From contig JAFUPO010000161.1 of NCBI GenBank assembly GCA_017481185.1, forward strand, positions 1-10,410: 10,410 bases of DNA, read 5' to 3'. A model generated the notes under the pieces. It had not been told where the DNA came from, ran no database searches, and worked only from the letters and a program-made list of their open reading frames with translations. The translations under genes and the position numbers were made by a program. The DNA is from Clostridia bacterium (GTDB taxonomy: Bacteria > Bacillota_A > Clostridia > Christensenellales > Aristaeellaceae). Shown here in pieces: positions 6,450-10,410 of this stretch (positions are counted from its first letter, which is position 1; each line of letters opens with the position of its first letter).

Positions 6450-7004
6450 TTAGTAGTTCTGGGCATCCAATTCGTAGTAAGACTTGGGATGCTTGCAGGC
6501 GGGGCACAGATCAGGAGCCTCCAGGCCCTCATGAACATAACCGCAGTTGCGGCAGCGCCAGCGCACGGGGGTATCCCGCTTAAAGACCTGGCCCTTTTCG
6601 ATGTTCTCCATCAGCTTGCGATAGCGCTTCTCATGCTCTTCTTCCACCTCAGCCACCTCTTCAAAGGCGATGGCCAGTTCCTCAAAGCCCTCCCGGTGAG
6701 CCGTTTCAGCAAACTCTTTGTACATCTGAGTCCACTCGTAGTTTTCACCGGCAGCTGCCCGGGCCAGGTTCTTAAGGGTGTCCCCTTCCTGCTTGCCGGA
6801 GGAGAAACCATCCAGCGCCCGCAGCCAAAGCTTGGCGTGCTCCTTTTCGTTTTCAGCAGTTTCCAGGAAGATCGCAGCGATCTGCTCATAGCCTTCCTTC
6901 TTGGCAGCGCTGGCAAAGAACGAATACTTGTTGCGAGCTTCGCTCTCACCAGTGAAGGCGGTCATCAAATTCTTCTCAGTCTGAGTTCCCCACAAATTCT
7001 TCAT
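6450..7004 (-). CDS. rbr: Rubrerythrin
   Basis: Cytoplasmic non-haem diiron peroxidase that reduces hydrogen peroxide to water, receiving electrons through its own rubredoxin domain; typical oxidative defence of anaerobes. The four-helix domain (1-140) carries the diiron ligands E20, E53xxH56, E87xxE90 and E121xxH124. The C-terminal rubredoxin-like domain has the iron ligands C151/C154 (CRNCGY) and C167/C170 (CPAC). Its length of 184 is near that of classical rubrerythrin (about 190), with the classical order, not reversed. The ATG is preceded by AAAGGAGGAA (7011-7020) at good spacing. It appears to be monocistronic, with its own -10 box and a strong terminator. Its presence beside a nitrite reductase fits an anaerobe facing oxidative and nitrosative stress, but no shared regulation is visible. 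Confidence 0.97.
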   Translation of the reverse strand: MKNLWGTQTEKNLMTAFTGESEARNKYSFFASAAKKEGYEQIAAIFLETAENEKEHAKLWLRALDGFSSGKQEGDTLKNLARAAAGENYEWTQMYKEFAETAHREGFEELAIAFEEVAEVEEEHEKRYRKLMENIEKGQVFKRDTPVRWRCRNCGYVHEGLEAPDLCPACKHPKSYYELDAQNY

Positions 7005-7042
7005 GAGAGTTTCCTCCTTTGCGTTTTTCCTTGGCTGACTAT

Positions 7043-7048
7043 ATTATA
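7043..7048 (-). promoter_or_regulatory. rbr -10 element
   Basis: On the minus strand 7048-7043 reads TATAAT, giving an inferred start near 7036 and a 32-nt leader carrying the strong ribosome binding site. There is no good -35 at 17-18 bp (GATTCA), and a TTGATG lies too far away at 22 bp. The promoter may therefore need an activator. Confidence 0.5.
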
Positions 7049-7072
7049 CCCACGCTAGAGCCCGGTGAATCA

Positions 7073-7189
7073 TCAATAATAAACCGGCAGGAAAGAAATG
7101 ACAACAGAAAACACCATCAGCGCCGCCAGCACCATGCACACGATGCGGATCATCAGCGTCTTTTTATCGGTTTTCTTTGATTTGCTCAT
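7073..7189 (-). CDS. 38-residue single-pass membrane protein (DUF4044-like)
   Basis: A short gene of 38 codons. The product starts with a strongly basic cytoplasmic stretch (MSKSKKTDKK), then one hydrophobic helix of about 20 residues (roughly 12-33), and ends FLPVYY. The positive-inside rule puts the N-terminus in the cytoplasm. AAAGGAGC (7197-7204) lies eight bases before the ATG, good support for real translation. The pattern resembles the small Bacillota proteins of the DUF4044 type (from memory, not searched). Its function is unknown. It starts 64 bp after the CNNM-type gene with no strong terminator between them, so it may be co-transcribed with it; a weak extended -10 (TGCTATCAT, minus strand near 7226-7234) could also serve. 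A short membrane peptide could regulate the upstream transporter, but that is speculation. Confidence 0.75.
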   Translation of the reverse strand: MSKSKKTDKKTLMIRIVCMVLAALMVFSVVISFLPVYY

Positions 7190-7253
7190 CGTTTTAGCTC
7201 CTTTAAATTAGTTTGAGTGCTGCTTATGATAGCACCAATGACGCCTTCACGGC

Positions 7254-8492
7254 TTATGCGTTTTGATTTTTAACCACTCGGATGGCCTGAACCCGGCGCT
7301 TATCCATACGCACCACATCCACATGGAGATCGTCTAGGTCGAAGCCCTGGCCCTCCTTGGGGATACAGTCCATTTCCTCAGCGATCCAGCCGCCCACGGT
7401 ATCCGCCTCATACTCCTTGTGGATCTCAAACAGTTCCAGCACATCCTCCAGGTTGGCGCCGCCGTCAATGATCCAGGAGCCGTCGGCCTGCTGATGGATC
7501 TCAACGGTCACATCGTCGTGCTCGTCAAAGATCTCGCCCACCAATTCCTCCAATACGTCCTCCATGGTAACGATGCCCATGGTGCCCCCAAATTCATCCA
7601 GCACCACAGCCATATGGGTCTTTTGCGCCTTAAGCAGCTGCAAAAGCCGCGAGATGGGCAGGGTGGGGGGCGCGTAAACCGCCATCTTCATTACCTGGCG
7701 GATGTCCTTCACGCCCCGATGCATGGCATCGTAGAAGTCCTTTTCGTGGAGGATGCCCACGATGTTATCCATGCTGTCGTGATACACGGGCAGACGGGAG
7801 TAGCCATTTTGGCGGAAAACCTCCTCCGCCTCCTGCATGGTAGCGGTATCCTCCAGGCCGGTAATGTCCACCCGGGGGGTGAGGATGTCCTGCACGTCCA
7901 GATCGTTGAACTCAATGGCAGAGCGGATCAATTCGCCCTCATGGGCATCCATATCGCCCTCGGACTGAGCCTCGTCCACCAGCGTCATCAGTTCTTCTTC
8001 GATGATGGACTCCTCTTCCTGAGGCTTGAAAACCTTGCTCAAAAGCTTCTTCCACTGGGTAAAGAGGAAGTTTACCGGCAAAAGCACCTTGGCGATGGCG
8101 CCGATCAGAGGGGCAGCGAACATGGCAAAGGCCTCAGGCGACTCCTTCGCCAATGACTTGGGAGAAATCTCCCCAAACACCAATACCACAATGGTCATCA
8201 CCACCGTGGAAACGGTGACGCCGTTATTTCCCAACAGGTTTGTAAACAGCACCGTAGCCACAGAGGTGCCCAGAATGTTTACAATATTATTGCCGATGAG
8301 GATAGTGGTCAAAAGCTTATCATAATCCTCGCTCATACGCAGAGCCCGTTCCGCTCGGCGGTTGCCATCCCCAGCCATGGCCTTTAAGCGGATGCGGTTA
8401 AAGGTGGAAAAGGCTGTTTCCGTAGCCGAAAAAAAGGCGCTCAAAACAACGCAGGTCAGGGCAATAACAATCAAGGGTAAGTTTCCGTCCAT
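7254..8492 (-). CDS. CNNM/CorC-family transporter (DUF21-CBS-CBS-CorC_HlyC)
   Basis: Membrane protein of the HlyC/CorC (CNNM) family, related to bacterial Mg2+ exporters such as MpfA and YrkA; once annotated as haemolysins. The DUF21 membrane domain (about 1-145) carries conserved SATETA (22-27), GNNIVNI (67-73) and GEISPKSLA (107-115), which in characterised relatives line the ion site. A Glu-rich linker (155-185) leads into two CBS domains (about 204-265 and 270-325), where ILTPRVDI and [24 protein letters not shown] are typical; CBS pairs bind Mg-ATP. The CorC_HlyC domain (about 332-408) follows. The 412 residues are full length. The ATG fits the family start, but no Shine-Dalgarno sequence lies within 20 bases upstream, unlike every neighbour. 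Transcription begins about 178 nt upstream, and the leader contains a terminator, so expression may be controlled in the leader. The transported ion is inferred. Confidence 0.93.
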   Translation of the reverse strand: MDGNLPLIVIALTCVVLSAFFSATETAFSTFNRIRLKAMAGDGNRRAERALRMSEDYDKLLTTILIGNNIVNILGTSVATVLFTNLLGNNGVTVSTVVMTIVVLVFGEISPKSLAKESPEAFAMFAAPLIGAIAKVLLPVNFLFTQWKKLLSKVFKPQEEESIIEEELMTLVDEAQSEGDMDAHEGELIRSAIEFNDLDVQDILTPRVDITGLEDTATMQEAEEVFRQNGYSRLPVYHDSMDNIVGILHEKDFYDAMHRGVKDIRQVMKMAVYAPPTLPISRLLQLLKAQKTHMAVVLDEFGGTMGIVTMEDVLEELVGEIFDEHDDVTVEIHQQADGSWIIDGGANLEDVLELFEIHKEYEADTVGGWIAEEMDCIPKEGQGFDLDDLHVDVVRMDKRRVQAIRVVKNQNA

Positions 8493-8518
8493 GGTGGATC
8501 GATTCGCTCGCTTTCTGT

Positions 8519-8537
8519 GTTAAAGTTATTTTTTAAC
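8519..8537. repeat. AT-rich inverted repeat before the CNNM-type gene
   Basis: GTTAAA (8519-8524) and TTTAAC (8532-8537) form a 6-bp inverted repeat with a 7-nt loop, just after the leader terminator U-tract and 27 bp before the ATG. It may be a protein-binding site or a weak promoter region for read-out of the gene. Confidence 0.3.
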
Positions 8538-8539
8538 GT

Positions 8540-8579
8540 AAAAAGAACATGACCCCAGGCCTCAGCGCCTGTGTCCATG
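8540..8579 (-). terminator. Intrinsic terminator within the leader of the CNNM-type gene
   Basis: On the minus strand 8579-8567 pairs with 8560-8548: CATG with CATG, AC with GT after one bulged base, then CAGGC with GCCTG around a 6-nt loop. It is followed by TTCTTTTTA (8547-8539). It ends about 48 bp before the gene start, in the same direction as the gene. It therefore either ends a small RNA or attenuates the gene. Confidence 0.65.
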
Positions 8580-8670
8580 CTCCGTAGGATATGGGGTTGT
8601 TTGCCGAGCCGTGATCGGTTCGGGCAAGGGGGGTTCATCCAAAAGGGCACACCTCTTTCATTTGATACCG
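8540..8670 (-). ncRNA. Candidate structured leader or small RNA (about 130 nt)
   Basis: Between an excellent promoter and an intrinsic terminator lies a non-coding stretch with several possible helices on the minus strand. One is an AAAGAGG / CCCUUUU hairpin at the 5' end. Another is a strong hairpin at 8627-8601 (UUGC-c-CGA-a-CCG, AUCA loop, CGG-c-UCG-GCAA). The third is the terminator. AUGAACCCC (8638-8630) can pair with GGGGUCAU (8556-8549) of the terminator, which would make an alternative fold without the terminator. This is the layout of a transcriptional riboswitch or attenuator. I do not recognise the M-box, the yybP-ykoY manganese motif, ydaO or a T-box in it. It could equally be a free small RNA such as a 6S-like RNA. 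Confidence 0.45.
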
Positions 8671-8676
8671 GTTGCT

Positions 8677-8705
8677 ATTATAGCATACTGCCCATAAGAT
8701 TGCAA
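8677..8705 (-). promoter_or_regulatory. Promoter of the structured leader and CNNM-type gene
   Basis: Minus-strand TTGCAA (8705-8700), a 17-bp spacer and TATAAT (8682-8677) preceded by TG-C (extended -10). The inferred start is near 8670, giving about 178 nt before the ATG. Its -35 lies 19 bp from the -35 of the divergent nagA-like promoter. Confidence 0.75.
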
Positions 8706-8724
8706 CACTTCGCCATTTTAGCAA

Positions 8725-8753
8725 TTGTGAGGAGGCTTTCGGCGTGCTATACT
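8725..8753 (+). promoter_or_regulatory. Promoter of the NagA-like gene
   Basis: TTGTGA (8725-8730), a 17-bp spacer and TATACT (8748-8753) with an extended -10 (TGC). The inferred start is near 8760, about 26 nt before the ATG. ATTGC (8699-8703) and GCAAT (8721-8725) are inverted across the gap between the two divergent -35 boxes and might be a shared operator, but the evidence is slight. Confidence 0.65.
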
Positions 8754-8785
8754 GAACACAGCATCTGCCACAAGGAGGTATCGCC

Positions 8786-9778
8786 ATGCGGATACCCGGT
8801 CTGTTCGATCAGCATACCCACGGGGCCATGGGCATTGATTTTTCCGGCTGCACGGCAGCGGAAGCCCTCCAGCTGCGAGGTTTTTATTTAAGCCACGGCG
8901 TCACGGCCTTTCTGCCCACCCTATGCACCCTTTCCGAAGCGGAAACGTTCAAGGCTATCGAAACCCTGGTGCAGGCCATTGAAACTCAAAAAGGGCCCGG
9001 CGCCTGGATGGCTGGGATCCATTTGGAGGGTCCCTGCCTAAGCAGCATATTCAAGGGCGCCCAAAATGAAGCCTATTTAAGGCGCCCCCAGCTCCCGCTT
9101 TTGCAGGCGCTGCTATCGGCGGGCAAGGGTCATATCAAGCTGGTCACCCTCGCCCCGGAGCTGGAGGGGGGCTTGGAGGCTGTGCGCTTTCTTCGTGCAA
9201 GGGGCGTGGCGGTAAACATTGGTCACAGCAACGCCACCTTTGCTCAAACCTGGGCTGCCATGGAGGCGGGAGCTGTGTGCGTCTCCCATTTCATGAACGG
9301 GATGCGCCCCTTCCATCATCATGAACCGGGAATCATCGGCGCTGCCTTTTTGCATCCTCAGGCCAAAGCAGAGCAAATCTGCGACGGCCTTCACCTAGCG
9401 CCGGAGACCTTGCGGCTGAACCTGAAGGTAATGGGCAGGGAAAAGCTCATCTTGGTGTCTGATTCGGTGGCTGTGGCAGGCCTTGAACCCGGCCAGTATG
9501 TCATTCCCTGCTTTGGGGAGCCGGTGAACCTGTTGCCCAACGGCGACGCCCGCCTGGCCTACTGCGACAGCCGAGCCGGCAGCACCCTGACCCTGGAAAG
9601 GGCCGTGTGGAACCTGGCCAAATTCACCGGTCTTTCCGTGGCGGAAGCTGCCCAGTGCGCCAGCGACCATCCCAAGGCCTATGTGGGCATCCAGCAGGAT
9701 GCTTGGGTGGACTTGAGCGACGAGGGCAAGGTGCTGGCCGTTTGGATGGATGGGCAACAGGTCTATCAGGAGGGGTAA
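8786..9778 (+). CDS. nagA: NagA-like amidohydrolase, short at the N-terminus
   Basis: Related to N-acetylglucosamine-6-phosphate deacetylase, which releases acetate from GlcNAc-6-P in amino-sugar recycling. The 330 residues start directly at PGLFDQHTHG, so the roughly 50 residues that normally form the first strands of the small beta domain are absent (usual length about 380). AAGGAGGT (8772-8779) correctly spaced before the ATG, and a promoter right upstream, show that this is the natural start. Catalytic motifs are kept: H10/H12, E81 in GIHLEGP, H147 in GHSNAT, H168, D200GLH203 and the catalytic D226 in LVSDSVAVAG; AGSTLTL (264-270) is also present. In the segment SHFMNGM...HHHEPG, His179 takes the place of the Arg of the usual REPG, which in E. 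coli NagA (R227) contacts substrate phosphate across the dimer. True substrate uncertain. The next gene starts 2 bp after the stop. Confidence 0.85.
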   Translation: MRIPGLFDQHTHGAMGIDFSGCTAAEALQLRGFYLSHGVTAFLPTLCTLSEAETFKAIETLVQAIETQKGPGAWMAGIHLEGPCLSSIFKGAQNEAYLRRPQLPLLQALLSAGKGHIKLVTLAPELEGGLEAVRFLRARGVAVNIGHSNATFAQTWAAMEAGAVCVSHFMNGMRPFHHHEPGIIGAAFLHPQAKAEQICDGLHLAPETLRLNLKVMGREKLILVSDSVAVAGLEPGQYVIPCFGEPVNLLPNGDARLAYCDSRAGSTLTLERAVWNLAKFTGLSVAEAAQCASDHPKAYVGIQQDAWVDLSDEGKVLAVWMDGQQVYQEG

Positions 9779-9780
9779 GC

Positions 9781-10410
9781 ATGGCTTTCGATTTTAAAAA
9801 GGAGTATAAAGAATTTTATCTGCCCAAGGCAGCTCCCCAAATCGTTGAAGTGCCCAAGGCCAATTATATCGCGGTGAGGGGCCAAGGGGATCCTAATGCA
9901 AAGGACGGCGCTTATCAAAAGGCCATCAGCGTTCTGTACGCCATTGCCTACACCCTCAAAATGAGCTATAAAACGGATCGGCGTATCGAAGGCTTTTACG
10001 ATTACGTGGTGCCTCCCCTGGAGGGGTTCTGGCAGCAGAACGGCCCGGGCATGGACTATGCCCGCAAGGATGCCTTTCAATGGATCAGCGTGATCCGCTT
10101 ACCGGAGTTCATTACCCCTGCCGATTTTGACTGGGCTGTGACTGCCGCCTCTAAAAAGAAAAAGATAGACTGCTCCTGCGCGGAGTTTCTCACCGTTGCG
10201 GAAGGGCTGTGCGTTCAGATCATGCACCTGGGGCCCTTTGACGAGGAGCCCCGCTCTGTGGCCCTGATGAACGAATACCTGGCTGCCAAGGGCTATGCAA
10301 ACGATTTTTCCAACGAACGCCAGCACCACGAAATCTACCTTTCCGATGCCCGGACAGTTCCGCCGGAAAAGTGGAAAACGGTGATACGGCATCCCATTAA
10401 AAAATGCGAC
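9781..10410 (+). CDS. GyrI-like small-molecule-binding protein (partial, 3' end outside window)
   Basis: The 210 codons present encode a soluble protein of the GyrI-like small-molecule-binding family, as in the ligand-binding domain of AraC/MerR regulators such as BmrR and SbmC/GyrI, but with no DNA-binding domain here. Family marks seen: MAFDFKKEYKEFY at the start, VPKANYIAVRGQGDPN (26-41), the strand-helix repeat ending CVQIMHLGPFDEEP, and the near-terminal EIYLSDARTVPPEKWKTVIRHPIKK. Two similar halves are suggested by the AVRGQGDPN and QIMHLGPFDEEP turns. The gene must end shortly beyond the window, since this motif is close to the C-terminus in relatives. Its ribosome binding site (AGGAGG) lies inside the last codons of the nagA-like gene, 2 bp gap, so the two are probably co-transcribed. 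Some GyrI-like proteins hydrolyse cyclopropane-type genotoxins or bind drugs; the ligand here is unknown. Confidence 0.9.
   Translation, partial: MAFDFKKEYKEFYLPKAAPQIVEVPKANYIAVRGQGDPNAKDGAYQKAISVLYAIAYTLKMSYKTDRRIEGFYDYVVPPLEGFWQQNGPGMDYARKDAFQWISVIRLPEFITPADFDWAVTAASKKKKIDCSCAEFLTVAEGLCVQIMHLGPFDEEPRSVALMNEYLAAKGYANDFSNERQHHEIYLSDARTVPPEKWKTVIRHPIKKCD

Noticed and set aside
6402..7058. Plus-strand frame of 218 codons opposite rubrerythrin
   Set aside because: It runs through the terminator hairpin and is antisense to a full rubrerythrin.
7217..7235. GTGCT/AGCAC inverted repeat after the CNNM-type gene as a terminator
   Set aside because: Only 5 bp of stem, a 9-nt loop and no U-tract; too weak to call.
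7419..8156. Plus-strand frame of 245 codons opposite the CNNM-type gene
   Set aside because: His/Gln-rich composition typical of an antisense shadow; the opposite strand encodes conserved CBS and CorC_HlyC domains.
8540..8670. M-box (Mg2+) riboswitch
   Set aside because: The gene type suggested it, but the conserved core segments of the M-box as I know them are absent. Kept only as an unclassified structured leader.
8571..8891. Plus-strand frame of 106 codons overlapping the start of the NagA-like gene
   Set aside because: It has no ribosome binding site, reads through both promoters, and overlaps the NagA-like gene in another frame.

Overview
The window most likely comes from the chromosome of an anaerobic member of the Bacillota (Clostridia-like). 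GC content is fairly high, by eye about 55-60 percent. Strong AGGAGG-type ribosome binding sites, sigma-A-type promoters with 17-bp spacers, a rubrerythrin, a tiny Lys-rich single-pass membrane protein and a GyrI-like protein all fit that. No tRNA, rRNA, insertion sequence, phage gene or CRISPR array is visible. The organism call is inference.

Left part (1-3769): a compact nitrite-to-ammonia respiration (DNRA) module. A pentahaem nitrite reductase (nrfA) and a split system II cytochrome c synthase (resB, then ccsA cut by the window edge) run leftwards. A Crp/Fnr-family regulator diverges from nrfA. The 139-bp region between regulator and nrfA holds two interlocked promoters and a CGTTG-N6-CAACG palindrome. 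That palindrome lies exactly 41.5 bp upstream of the nrfA start point inferred from its -10 box, and just downstream of the regulator's own inferred start. This is the expected layout for activation of nrfA with self-repression. A strong hairpin separates nrfA from resB. No NrfH-type quinol dehydrogenase is visible, so the electron donor to NrfA is an open question.

Middle (3791-8492), all leftwards: an 858-residue exported protein of unknown function whose promoter overlaps the terminator of the preceding gene; a classical rubrerythrin for peroxide detoxification; a 38-residue small membrane protein; and a CNNM/CorC-type membrane protein with CBS domains, probably a divalent-cation (Mg2+) exporter. 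The last gene has a roughly 180-nt structured leader with a perfect promoter, a hairpin and an intrinsic terminator, but no clear Shine-Dalgarno site. It may be an attenuated leader or a small RNA ending ahead of the gene.

Right part (8725-10410), rightwards: a NagA-like amidohydrolase that lacks the usual N-terminal beta region and has His in place of the phosphate-contacting Arg. It is followed 2 bp later by a GyrI-like small-molecule-binding protein that runs off the window.

The best candidates for something new are the NrfH-less nrfA-resB-ccsA unit with its atypical Crp/Fnr regulator and operator, the structured leader of the CNNM gene, the short NagA variant with altered substrate-binding residues, and the large exported orphan.
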